A DNA stretch of 64,000 nucleotides from JACVRW01 sp963835705 (GTDB lineage: Bacteria > Actinomycetota > Thermoleophilia > Solirubrobacterales > Thermoleophilaceae), in the NCBI GenBank assembly GCA_963835705.1, contig CAWIGR010000014.1, positions 62,001 to 126,000 on the forward strand, in the 5' to 3' direction. The first letter of the stretch is position 1. Each line of letters opens with the position of its first letter. Under the pieces are notes generated by a model. The model did no database searches. It was not told the DNA's origin and saw only the letters and a list, made by a program, of their open reading frames with translations. Made by a program: the position numbers and the translations under genes. Shown here piece by piece: positions 8,024 through 15,239 of this stretch.

Positions 8024-8569
8024 TCAGCCGCGAAACTGCGCCGGCGCCGGCTTCGCTTTCCAGGTGATCGTGCCGGTCTTGCCGACCTTGCAGTGCCAAT
8101 CGCCGGGCAGGAACTCGCCTGTGTCGCTGTCGCGCAGGCGCCCTCGATAGGACAAGGACACCGTCCCCCGGGCTCTGGTGGGGGCCGTGAACCTGCCCTT
8201 CACCGACGCCTTCCAGTCGTAGACCGTGTCCAACAGTCCGCTCCCCCCTCCTCGCGCGCCTTCGTTGACCTCTCTGATCTTCCGCTCGGCGCTGAAGCTG
8301 CCGGCGTCGGAGACCTTGAGATGCCTCAGGACGGGGGCCGTGTTCTTGTCGCCGCACGCCGGAAACTGGAACCTCGCCAGCTCCCGCCCCGAGGCGGCCA
8401 CCTTCAGAAACACAGCGGTGGGGTGCCCCTCGCGGAAGTCCGAGGTTTCGCCTCGAAGAAAAGCTCCACCCTTGGGCGGCACGGCCATGGCCACCACTGC
8501 CCCGCAGGCCACGACGGCAGCAGTAGCAGTGAAAACAATGGCCAAACGCCGGACACTCGGAACTGTCAT
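8024..8569 (-). CDS. secreted protein of unknown function
   Basis: A 181-residue protein starting at ATG 8569, chosen because an AAAGGAGA ribosome-binding site lies about 8 bases upstream. The N-terminus MTVPSVRRLAIVFTATAAVV, followed by ACGAVVAMA, is a standard Sec signal peptide. The mature part is hydrophilic and beta-rich, with two cysteines (FPACGDK and DWHCKVGK) that could form a disulfide. Similar secreted proteins with a C-terminal fibril-like domain are frequent in Solirubrobacterales. It runs opposite to the other element genes and looks like cargo rather than phage. Confidence 0.6.
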   Translation of the reverse strand: MTVPSVRRLAIVFTATAAVVACGAVVAMAVPPKGGAFLRGETSDFREGHPTAVFLKVAASGRELARFQFPACGDKNTAPVLRHLKVSDAGSFSAERKIREVNEGARGGGSGLLDTVYDWKASVKGRFTAPTRARGTVSLSYRGRLRDSDTGEFLPGDWHCKVGKTGTITWKAKPAPAQFRG

Positions 8570-8976
8570 CGATCGGTCTCCTTTCGGACTGAGGCCGGTC
8601 GGCGGACCGTCGGGCGCCTCCGAGCCAAACCTTTGCATAGATTCTTTCCTGCAAGGTTGCGCGTAAACGTGTAGCGATGTCATAGCTGGCGCGTTGCCCC
8701 GGCGCCCCTCCCGAGCGCACAGAAAAGCGCCCCCGGCCGAAAGCCAGGGCGCTGATGCGCCCCGCAAGGCGCTTTCCCTTGCCGCGCTTCGTAACCCGAA
8801 TTGGGTTGTGTGGGCGTGTTTGGGCTAGCTGAACGCGGGCAGTAGAGGATCCGGGCGATGCGGAGCGGAAACGCGACGGGTCGCCTGGCAAATCTTAAGA
8901 AGCGCCGGACCGGAGGAGCCCAACGCTCGGCCGCCGCCGGAGCCTCAGCAAGCAACTCAATCAAGGAGTGCAACAC
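8570..8976. other. divergent intergenic region within the element
   Basis: About 400 bases between two divergent genes. It contains the inverted repeat AGCGCCC/GGGCGCT (8725-8752) and must hold promoters for both flanking genes. Nothing else was identified. Confidence 0.4.
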
Positions 8977-9297
8977 ATGGCCACCACAGGTGCCACTAGC
9001 CGTGGGCACGACGCCCGCCGCAATGGAGTCAGCCACCTCGCGCGTCGGCTCACGACGGAGACCAAGCAGGCCTTCAAGACAACCGAGTTCTGGGCGATGC
9101 TCGGCCTGATCGGCGCGATTCTCGTCAGCGCTGCGCTGATCAAGGGCGGCGACAACGGAACCGACGAGTTCATCGCTCGCCAGGCCTGGCTGTACGTGTC
9201 GATTCTCGGCGCCGGCTACTTCATCTCGCGCGGTCTCGCGAAGGCCGGAAGCTCGGATCCGTACACGGACGAGTCCGACGAGGCTGGCAGCCACTAG
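8977..9297 (+). CDS. small membrane protein with two transmembrane segments
   Basis: A 106-residue protein from ATG 8977, with AAGGAG about 8 bases upstream. A basic cytoplasmic N-terminus is followed by TETKQAFKTTEFW, a first hydrophobic helix (AMLGLIGAILVSAALI), a short polar loop, and a second helix (WLYVSILGAGYFISRGLA), then a polar tail. Proteins of this shape are widespread on actinobacterial chromosomes and have no known function. Its presence inside the element suggests captured chromosomal DNA. Confidence 0.65.
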   Translation: MATTGATSRGHDARRNGVSHLARRLTTETKQAFKTTEFWAMLGLIGAILVSAALIKGGDNGTDEFIARQAWLYVSILGAGYFISRGLAKAGSSDPYTDESDEAGSH

Positions 9298-9414
9298 CAG
9301 TTCCCCCCAGCGCACGGCCGGGAGGACGCGCTTGATCGCGTTCTTCTCGGCCGGGCTGGGCACGGGCCCTGCAGGGATTGAAGGACTTGCACCCGCGACC
9401 ACAGAGGACCTCCG

Positions 9415-10104
9415 ATGATCACGAGCTTAATTTCATCCACCGCACGGCTGGCTCTTGCGCCAGCACGGCTGGCGGGGCGCACGGGCGGGTCGCTGCTGCG
9501 CGAACTGCGTGGGAACGGCGCTCCAGACGTGCGCCCGGCGTCCTCGTCCGCCCGCGCCAAGCCGGCCGCCCGGACCCCCACGGAGGCGCAGCCCAAGCGC
9601 GCCGCGGCTCGAACCCGCGCCAACGCACAGCCCAAGCGTGCGGCCGCGGGCACTCGTACTAAGGCGCAGCCTAAACCGATGCTCATCCCGCCTGCCACGC
9701 GCCCAGAGGGCGTCGGCGAGACGGGTGGCGAGCTCGCCGACCTTCGCCGGAGAGCGGACGCGGACGACGGGGCGGCCGCGTTCACGCTTTGGCTGAGGCT
9801 GAGGGACGACGATCGCGAGGCCGCCGAGGGCTACCTGCGCTTAGGTGCCGAGCTCGGCGACGTGGCTGCGGCCTACAACCTCGGCCTACTGCTGTGGCGC
9901 GAGCGCGGCGAGCCCGAGGCGGCGCGCGCGATGCTCGACAATGGAGCCCAGGGCGGCGACCCCGGCGCAATGCGCGACCTCGGCCTGCTGCTGCGGGAGC
10001 AGGGCGATCTCGAGGGGGCCATCTACTGGCTTGGACGGGCGGTCGAACGCGGTGCCGAAGGCGCCCCCATAGCGCTAGCAGAGCTCGACCAACCAGTAGC
10101 GTGA
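9415..10104 (+). CDS. Sel1/TPR-like repeat protein with a basic repetitive linker
   Basis: A 229-residue protein. Residues about 45-85 carry three approximate copies of an Ala/Lys/Arg/Pro unit (AQPKRAAARTR, AQPKRAAAGTR, AQPKPM). The C-terminal half contains Sel1-type helical repeats: AAEGYLRLGAELGDVAAAYN, then AMLDNGAQGGDPGAMRDLG and WLGRAVERGAEGAP. Such repeats mediate protein-protein contacts. No catalytic domain is present. The partner is unknown. Confidence 0.65.
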   Translation: MITSLISSTARLALAPARLAGRTGGSLLRELRGNGAPDVRPASSSARAKPAARTPTEAQPKRAAARTRANAQPKRAAAGTRTKAQPKPMLIPPATRPEGVGETGGELADLRRRADADDGAAAFTLWLRLRDDDREAAEGYLRLGAELGDVAAAYNLGLLLWRERGEPEAARAMLDNGAQGGDPGAMRDLGLLLREQGDLEGAIYWLGRAVERGAEGAPIALAELDQPVA

Positions 10105-10107
10105 GTT

Positions 10108-10279
10108 CACTCCCGGGTTGGATTCCATGGCGGAGTATCGACGCCAGAGAGCCGCTGGGCGTGGCGTGGAAGAGCCAAGGGCCCCGCTCGCGGATATGGA
10201 TGGCGAGGTCGTCTGGGTCAATCACATCACGTAGTGAAACGGGTTCAGGTGGTCGCGTCCCCGCGTCCGGTCGGTGCAC
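10108..10279 (-). pseudogene. fragment resembling the start of a DUF4433/ART-like toxin domain
   Basis: On the minus strand about 58 codons from ATG 10279 read DVIDPDDLAIHIRERGPW followed by LFHATPSGSLASILRHGIQ, which resembles the entry block of ADP-ribosyltransferase-like domains (Fxh-T-ph-xL-xxIL-xxGI-xP). Beyond about 10108 the frame becomes the antisense of the Sel1 gene and loses resemblance. I read it as a truncated remnant, not a working gene. Confidence 0.35.
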
Positions 10280-10440
10280 GAATTAGGGCCGACGCTCGAG
10301 TCGATCCCGACCATCTCGAGTCAGCCTGATATTGGCCCGGCGGCGGAAGCACAGGAAGGCCGAATAGCGCAGGACAACCGCCGATGGGGCTATCCTCGGT
10401 CCCACACGGTCGCCCTTCGGGCCGAACGCAGATCACCTTC

Positions 10441-10466
10441 GAACGCCCGCCTCGCCGCGGGCGTTC
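10441..10466 (+). terminator. rho-independent terminator-like hairpin
   Basis: A perfect 10-bp stem, GAACGCCCGC and GCGGGCGTTC, with a 6-base loop, followed by GTCGTTCTTGTC, a weakly T-rich tail. It lies between the capsid/cargo part of the element and the 10.5 kb operon. The nearest upstream rightward gene is the Sel1-repeat gene. Confidence 0.55.
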
Positions 10467-10537
10467 GTCGTTCTTGTCGTCCCTCGGCGGTGCTAGGTTC
10501 CGAATCGTGATCCGTTGTTCACACCGAGAGCGAACCC

Positions 10538-11200
10538 GTGGCCGCGTCGGCTGAGATCGAGCGGCGCGACCTCCAGCGGCGCATCCTCACGGCGCAGACT
10601 GGCCGCGAGAACCTCGAGCGCAGACTCGCCACGCTCAAGGCTGCGGGCCACCATCAGCACGCTGCGGCCGTTCAGACAGGCGTCGAGATGTTGCAGGCCC
10701 GGGAGAATCAGCTTCGGGCGGCCGACCCTTACAGGCTTGACCCTGCGGCCGCCGCAGCCGCGATGACCCAGTCCGACCGGATGCGCGGCAGTACCGTGAG
10801 CGTGCGTGACCGGGTACTCAAGCCGCACGCTGTCCAGCGCCGGGGCCGTCGGCTCGGTTGTGGGGCAGGCCGGCGACGCGGCCCGGCCGTTGCGGCTCGC
10901 CGTGGCGGCGATTCGGGGGATTCCTCCGAACCTGAGCCTGCCGGGCCTGGCGACCCGGTAGGCGAAACAAGCCGTGTCCATCTCTCGACTGTCGGCAGAA
11001 GAGCGAATGATCGGTTGGCAGCGAATGACGTAGGGCTTGACGGCCGCAGTCGTCCCGGCGGGTCCGTGCATCGTGACCCGCCAGCAGCAGCCACGGCGCC
11101 AGCTCCAGTTCTCCTAACCAGCGGGGCCGAGATCGAGCGCTTCCTCGCTGAACGCTGGCGGGTGCTCCAGGCGATGCTTGCGAAGGAGCGGGAGGCGTGA
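10538..11200 (+). CDS. hypothetical protein with N-terminal coiled coil
   Basis: A 220-residue protein from GTG 10538. Residues 1-65 are predicted coiled coil (SAEIERRDLQRRILTAQTGR, then LERRLATLK). The middle is low-complexity Arg/Gly/Pro, and the last 30 residues are again helical (GAEIERFLAERWRVLQAML). Its stop overlaps the next GTG as GTGA, which supports the frame. No family recognised. The disordered middle may hide an indel. Confidence 0.45.
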   Translation: MAASAEIERRDLQRRILTAQTGRENLERRLATLKAAGHHQHAAAVQTGVEMLQARENQLRAADPYRLDPAAAAAAMTQSDRMRGSTVSVRDRVLKPHAVQRRGRRLGCGAGRRRGPAVAARRGGDSGDSSEPEPAGPGDPVGETSRVHLSTVGRRANDRLAANDVGLDGRSRPGGSVHRDPPAAATAPAPVLLTSGAEIERFLAERWRVLQAMLAKEREA

Positions 11201-11772
11201 GCTGCGTCCGCGAACTCGCGGAGCACGCTCGCGTCCACGGCGCCGAGGCGACCTACGTGAACGCATCCGCCGATGGTCTTTCGCCGCGACAGTTCGGGTG
11301 GCTGCTCGTCCGTCTTCGCCGGCTCGACCCGGACTGGAGGCCGGCGATGCGCGAACGCCATCGGCTGATTCGGGCGATGCTCGCGGCGCGGGTGCCCGAT
11401 GGGGAGATCCGCGAGGCACTCCAGGTCAGTCAACCGACGTTGTGGCGCTTCAAACGCGAGGCGGCCGAAATGAAAGCTCCGGTATCTGGTCTACCTGCCG
11501 AAGTGGGGTCGCAATCCCGCTCCCACACTGGCGCAGATCATTCAAAACCGGCGAACCGACCCGATGGCCCGAACCCGGCGGTTTCAACCTCTGAGGGGCT
11601 CCTGACGCCGCCGAGGCTGATCCGGCCTAAAGGCATGCCGGCGTCGCTTTGCGGGCTCTGTCCACGCAAGCATCGGGACCATGCAACCGCCCGCGCAGCC
11701 GAGATCAAAGAATCGGCACCGAGCACTACACGCCGCGAGTTCGAGCGGAAGATCAGGGAGGCGACGGCATGA
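11197..11772 (+). CDS. helix-turn-helix protein of the element
   Basis: A 191-residue protein from GTG 11197, overlapping the previous stop. Residues about 50-85 form a helix-turn-helix (RHRLIRAMLAARVPDGEIRE, then ALQVSQPTLWRFKRE), like the recognition unit of small terminase subunits or resolvase-type regulators. The C-terminus has a CGLCPRKH Cys pair. It may regulate the element or recognise DNA ends, which cannot be told apart here. Its TGA overlaps the following ATG. Confidence 0.5.
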   Translation: MSCVRELAEHARVHGAEATYVNASADGLSPRQFGWLLVRLRRLDPDWRPAMRERHRLIRAMLAARVPDGEIREALQVSQPTLWRFKREAAEMKAPVSGLPAEVGSQSRSHTGADHSKPANRPDGPNPAVSTSEGLLTPPRLIRPKGMPASLCGLCPRKHRDHATARAAEIKESAPSTTRREFERKIREATA

Positions 11773-12122
11773 GCGAGACGCTCGGCCCGGCGAAGACGGC
11801 CGTTGTACGGCGCGAGGGCGAGGTACTGCGGAATTACCAACGGGCAATGTCGGCTGAGGCCCGCCGGTCAGGCTTAGAGGCGTTCCGGGCGGTTCTACGC
11901 CGCCGCCACCCCGGCTTCGACGCGATCCTCGAAGTCGAAGGGGACGATCGGGTTGGCGACTCTGCGTCGGGGGAGATCGGCGGGGGCCTGGCCACGCCAG
12001 AGGATGCGGCTTCGCTGCCCGATCGGGTCGACGTTGCGGCCACGGCCACGGGAGCGACGGACGATCACAGTGTCGATGAAACCGGCGAGCACTTCGCGCC
12101 GATCGTCGGAGGGGAGGGCTAG
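11769..12122 (+). CDS. hypothetical protein overlapping the integrase tail-to-tail
   Basis: A 117-residue frame from ATG 11769, coupled to the upstream HTH gene by ATGA. The first half (AVVRREGEVLRNYQRAMSAE, then GLEAFRAVLRRRHPGFDAIL) is helical and gene-like. The second half, from 11895 on, is antisense to the integrase C-terminus and is probably a read-on tail. No family recognised. Confidence 0.4.
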   Translation: MSETLGPAKTAVVRREGEVLRNYQRAMSAEARRSGLEAFRAVLRRRHPGFDAILEVEGDDRVGDSASGEIGGGLATPEDAASLPDRVDVAATATGATDDHSVDETGEHFAPIVGGEG

Positions 12123-13421
12123 ATAGTGCTCGCGCGTCACGCCCTCACTGCCCAGCCCGACTTGGAGGTTCAAGCGGTCGAGTGCAGCCTCAGCCTCACG
12201 GACAGCGGCGAGGTAGGTGTCGAGCCAGTCGTGCCAACCCTCGGCTCCGAGCTTGCGGCGAGCGGCCCGGTCGCGGCGGAAGTCGTCAAGGTCGCCGCGG
12301 GCCTGGTCGAGCGCCGAGGAGGCGCGCTCACGTTCGGCCGAATCGGGCACCAGGCGCACCCGGCCGTCGATCTCCGACAGGACGGCCTCTTCGACGTGGG
12401 CCTCGATCGACTCGGCCATCACCGAGGCGGGGGAGGGGCAGCGTCCGCTCGCGTGCTTCGCACGGCAGCGGTAGAGCCGCTCCCCCTTCGGGCCGCGGCC
12501 GAGCGAGAGCGAGTAGCGGCAACCCTGGCAGCGGATCAGCTCGGAGAGCAGCGGCGCCGGGTTCCCGTCGCGCCCGCCCTTGGCGATGCGTGGGTTCATC
12601 TGCGCGGCCTGCCAATCCTGCTCCGTGACGAGCGCCGGGTGGGCCTCCGCGTTGACGACCGGGCCGCGGTCGTCGACATCCTGCTGGACGTAGCGGGACG
12701 CCTCGCCGCGGTAGACCCGCTTGGCGCAGAGCCGCTGCACTGCCTCGCCGGTCCACCGGCTGCCGGTGGCGGCGTTCTTCCGCTTCGGCTTCGGCGCCTC
12801 GAGCTCGTTCAAGTGCTCGGCGAGGGCGCCCCAGGCCTCGCCGGCCGCCCGCCGCCGGAACACCTCGACCACCGCAGACGCCCACTGGTTCGGCACGAGC
12901 CGCTTGTCCGGTCCCCGGTCATAGCCGAGCGGCACGGTGGGGGAGATGTGGATGCCGTCGCGCTCGACCTTCCAGCGATTGCCCTCCGCCCAGCTCTCTT
13001 TGAGCGTCGACCGCAAGAACTCTGCGAACACGAACATCTGCTGCATGAACGCCCGGCCGTGAGAGGTCGAGTAGTCCAGCGTCGGCTCCGTCGCCGAGGC
13101 GAACTGGGCGCCGTGGGCGCCGATCTCCGCGAGCGTCTCGAGCGCCCCGAGCAGAGTGCGGGCGAAGCGGTCGCAGCGGTACACCACGACGCCGCCAGAC
13201 CTGCCGGCCCGGATTCGTTCCATGATGTCGTTGAAGACCGGCCGGTCCATCGTCCCGCCGCTGACATTCAGCTCGTGCGGCTGCATCACGAGCTGCACTC
13301 CGGCGCGATCCGCCCAGGCCCGGATGGCGACCTCTTGCACCTCCGGGCTGATGAAACCCTCCTCGGCTGTCCTGGCCCCGACCTTCGAGACCCTCACGTA
13401 GCCATCGAGCGGAAGCGCCAT
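11895..13421 (-). CDS. large serine recombinase (integrase)
   Basis: A 508-residue protein from ATG 13421. The start was chosen so that the catalytic domain begins MALPLDGYVRVSKVG, with the nucleophile Ser12 in YVRVS. The resolvase domain continues with VVYRCDRFARTLLGALE and the FMQQMFVFAEFLRSTLKE helix. Then come the recombinase domain (VPLGYDRG, WTGEAVQRLC) and a zinc ribbon (IRCQGCRYSL, LYRCRAKHA, GRCPSP). A coiled-coil region and the C-terminal RSRILWRGQAPADLPRR are typical of phage integrases of the phiC31/Bxb1/phiRv1 class, which join attP and attB. The gene lies about 40 bp from attR, the normal position. It should integrate and excise the element at dinB. A directionality factor was not identified. 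Confidence 0.9.
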   Translation of the reverse strand: MALPLDGYVRVSKVGARTAEEGFISPEVQEVAIRAWADRAGVQLVMQPHELNVSGGTMDRPVFNDIMERIRAGRSGGVVVYRCDRFARTLLGALETLAEIGAHGAQFASATEPTLDYSTSHGRAFMQQMFVFAEFLRSTLKESWAEGNRWKVERDGIHISPTVPLGYDRGPDKRLVPNQWASAVVEVFRRRAAGEAWGALAEHLNELEAPKPKRKNAATGSRWTGEAVQRLCAKRVYRGEASRYVQQDVDDRGPVVNAEAHPALVTEQDWQAAQMNPRIAKGGRDGNPAPLLSELIRCQGCRYSLSLGRGPKGERLYRCRAKHASGRCPSPASVMAESIEAHVEEAVLSEIDGRVRLVPDSAERERASSALDQARGDLDDFRRDRAARRKLGAEGWHDWLDTYLAAVREAEAALDRLNLQVGLGSEGVTREHYLALPSDDRREVLAGFIDTVIVRRSRGRGRNVDPIGQRSRILWRGQAPADLPRRRVANPIVPFDFEDRVEAGVAAA

Positions 13422-13460
13422 GAGGCGCAGCATACTCCGACGGCTACGGAGTCGCAAACA

Positions 13461-13476
13461 CGTCCATGTCGACGTG
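13461..13476. repeat. attR core, 16-bp direct repeat copy 2
   Basis: CGTCCATGTCGACGTG, identical to 3052-3067. Element DNA lies to the left and the displaced dinB upstream region to the right. Confidence 0.85.
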
Positions 13477-13488
13477 AGCGATCAGCAC
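13461..13488 (-). pseudogene. displaced native 5' end of dinB
   Basis: Minus-strand codons from GTG 13488 read VLIAHVDMD and then run into element DNA (VFATP and a stop). Spliced to the dinB body at the 16-bp repeat they give VLIAHVDMDAFYV, the expected start of a DinB protein. A GGAG lies directly against the GTG, so the true native start could be slightly upstream. Confidence 0.65.
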
Positions 13489-13521
13489 CTCCTGGACGCT
13501 ACGCGGCCGGTCGGACCGGTC

Positions 13522-13568
13522 GAGTGTCGCGGATAGAGGCCCACATAGGGCCGCAGGACGCGACACTC
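13522..13568. repeat. bipartite palindromic element, copy 1 (47 bp)
   Basis: Outer arms GAGTGTCGCG (13522-13531) and CGCGACACTC (13559-13568) enclose an inner stem GGCCC-ACATA-GGGCC (13538-13552), with 6-base non-pairing spacers on each side. Spacing is identical to the copy at 22603-22649. It lies between the native dinB start and the LLM oxidoreductase. Confidence 0.7.
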
Positions 13569-13590
13569 GCGCGGGTAGGGTGCCGCCGGC

Positions 13591-14466
13591 ATGGCCGGAC
13601 CGACCATTGGCCTCTTCGCCGTCAACTCGCACGCGTGTGCGCTGCCGGACGCAGCCGCGCGGATCGCCGCCCTGGCCGAGCGGCTGGGCTACGACTCGCT
13701 CTGGGCCGGCGAGCACGTCGTCGTCCCCTCGCCGCGCGTGGCGCCGTCGCCCATGGAACCGGACGAGCCGATCCTGGATCCCCTCGTTGCCCTGGCGCAC
13801 CTGGCGGCCGAGACCGAGCGGATCAAGCTCGGCACCGGTGTGATCATCCTGCCGCAGCGAAACCCGCTCGTCCTCGCCAAGCAAGTGGCCAGCCTCGACG
13901 TGCTGTGCGGCGGGCGGCTCATCCTGGGCCTCGGGGTCGGGTATCTCGAGCCGGAGATGACGGCGATCGGCGTGCCGATGGAAGGGCGGGGGTCGCGGGC
14001 CGACGAGTACCTGGCGGCGATGCGCGCGCTGTGGGAGGACGAGACGCCGTCATATCGCGGACGGCACGCCCGGTTCGAGGGCGTCGATGCCCATCCGCGG
14101 CCGGTGCAGCGCCCCCTGCCGGTGGTGGTGGGAGGCCACACACGCGCGGCGCACCGCCGCGCCGCCCGCCACGCCGACGGCTGGTACGGCTTCCTGCTGG
14201 GCCTGCGCGCGATGGCCGAGCAGCGCGAGCTGATGCGAGCGGCGGTCGAGCAGACCGGTCGCGAGCGGCCGCTGCACGTGTCGGTCACGCCGTCCCGCCG
14301 CCTGGACCGAGAGAACGTGCGCGAGTACGCCGACCTCGGCGTGCACCGGCTCATCGTCGCCCCGCCGGTCGGCCTCGGCCTGGAGGAGCTTGTGGAGTTC
14401 GTGGAGGCGAACGCGCCCGAAGAGATTGGCGGAGCCTCCGCGGATCCCCTTCCTAGCCCGCGGTAA
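13591..14466 (+). CDS. LLM-class F420-dependent oxidoreductase
   Basis: A 291-residue TIM-barrel flavin/F420 oxidoreductase of the luciferase-like family. It starts MAGPTIGLFAVNSHAC; the cofactor region contains LGYDSLWAGEHVVVP, then LGTGVIILPQRNPLVLAKQV and GGRLILGLGVGYL. These blocks match the F420-dependent subgroup typical of Actinomycetota, where reduced F420 supplies hydride. The substrate cannot be inferred. It is transcribed away from the dinB attachment site; the native dinB and this gene were divergent before integration. Confidence 0.85.
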   Translation: MAGPTIGLFAVNSHACALPDAAARIAALAERLGYDSLWAGEHVVVPSPRVAPSPMEPDEPILDPLVALAHLAAETERIKLGTGVIILPQRNPLVLAKQVASLDVLCGGRLILGLGVGYLEPEMTAIGVPMEGRGSRADEYLAAMRALWEDETPSYRGRHARFEGVDAHPRPVQRPLPVVVGGHTRAAHRRAARHADGWYGFLLGLRAMAEQRELMRAAVEQTGRERPLHVSVTPSRRLDRENVREYADLGVHRLIVAPPVGLGLEELVEFVEANAPEEIGGASADPLPSPR

Positions 14467-14508
14467 GCGCGGCGCCCCGGCACCCCAGCACGACGGCGTC
14501 GTGGCGCA

Positions 14509-15198
14509 TCAGGTGGGCTGGTGTATCGGCCGCACCAGCAGCTCGTTCACGTCCACGTGCGGCGGCTGGGTGAGGGCGAACAGGACCGCGCGGGCGACAT
14601 CGTCGGCCTCGAGCGCTCCGGTGGGACGGTTCTCGAAGAAGGGGGTGTCGACCATCCCCGGCTCAATCAGCGTGACCTTGATGTCGGTCTCCGATACCTC
14701 CTGGCGAAGCGCCTCGCCCATCGCCGTCACGGCGTGCTTTGTGCAGGAGTACAGCGAGCCGGGCAGCGCGCGGCGGCCGGCGAGGGAGCTCGTGAGGATC
14801 ATGTGGCCCCGGTTGCGCTCGCGGAAGTGCGGGAGGACGGCGCGGATCGAGAGGGCGGCGCCGAGCACGTTGGTGTCGATCATCGACTTCCAGAACTCCA
14901 CGGTCTCCTCGAGAAAGCCGCGTTTGGCGCCGAAGCCGGCGTTGGCGAAGTAGGCGTCGAGGCGGCCGAAGCGGTCGAGCGCGGTGGCCACGAGCGCCTG
15001 CTGGTCGTCCCAGTCGGTGACGTCGCAGCGGGCGGCCACGGCCCGCTCCTCGCCGAGCTCCGCCGCGAGGGCCTCCAGCTTGTCCTCCGACCGCGCCGCA
15101 AGCACGAGGCGGTAGCCGAACTCGGCTGCCCGCCGGGCCGTGGCTGCGCCGATGCCGGTGCTGGCGCCGGTGATGACTAGAACGGGTTCGTCGGCCAT
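14509..15198 (-). CDS. short-chain dehydrogenase/reductase
   Basis: A 229-residue classical SDR. The cofactor-binding GASTGIGAA is near residue 11, the NAG motif is in YFANAGFG, and the active site has Ser in LTSSLAG and Tyr-x3-Lys in LYSCTKHA. An Asp in CDVTD follows the second strand region. It begins MADEPVLVITG. It is convergent with the LLM gene. The substrate is unknown. Confidence 0.88.
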   Translation of the reverse strand: MADEPVLVITGASTGIGAATARRAAEFGYRLVLAARSEDKLEALAAELGEERAVAARCDVTDWDDQQALVATALDRFGRLDAYFANAGFGAKRGFLEETVEFWKSMIDTNVLGAALSIRAVLPHFRERNRGHMILTSSLAGRRALPGSLYSCTKHAVTAMGEALRQEVSETDIKVTLIEPGMVDTPFFENRPTGALEADDVARAVLFALTQPPHVDVNELLVRPIHQPT

Positions 15199-15239
15199 GG
15201 CCCGGGTTCTACCAGGCGGTCACCCTCGTGCGCCTCCGC

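Larger units (their letters stand above)
3052..13476. mobile_element. integrated 10.4-kb phage-like element with serine integrase, inserted in dinB
   Basis: The element is bounded by the direct repeat CGTCCATGTCGACGTG at 3052-3067 and 13461-13476. Removing one copy and the intervening DNA joins the dinB body to an upstream segment and restores an uninterrupted native start reading VLIAHVDMDAFYV, which is strong evidence for the exact boundaries. A large serine recombinase lies just inside the right end, as is usual for integrase next to attP. Contents are a zinc-ribbon protein, a capsid protein, an HNH nuclease, small coupled genes, and genes that look like cargo. No portal, terminase large subunit, protease or tail gene was recognised. 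The size and gene set recall the phiRv1/phiRv2 mini-prophages of Mycobacterium tuberculosis. Confidence 0.85.

Noticed and set aside
9370..9410. A segment with GGGATTGAAGGACTTGCACCCGCGACC that recalls a tRNA 3' half on the minus strand
   Set aside because: The putative T-stem does not pair and no acceptor, D or anticodon arm can be folded around it.
10538..12122. Treating the three overlapping genes as a toxin-antitoxin or defence cassette
   Set aside because: Only a coiled coil and a generic helix-turn-helix are visible; no nuclease, kinase or toxin fold was recognised.
13441..13884. A separate gene encoding the peptide ending in HVDMDVFATP
   Set aside because: The HVDMD segment is the att core plus the displaced dinB start. 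The rest is antisense to the LLM oxidoreductase.
12126..14456. Very long rightward open frame opposite the integrase and through the LLM gene
   Set aside because: It is antisense to a clear serine recombinase and out of frame with the LLM oxidoreductase. Its sequence has only the Arg/Gly/Ala bias expected of GC-rich shadow frames.
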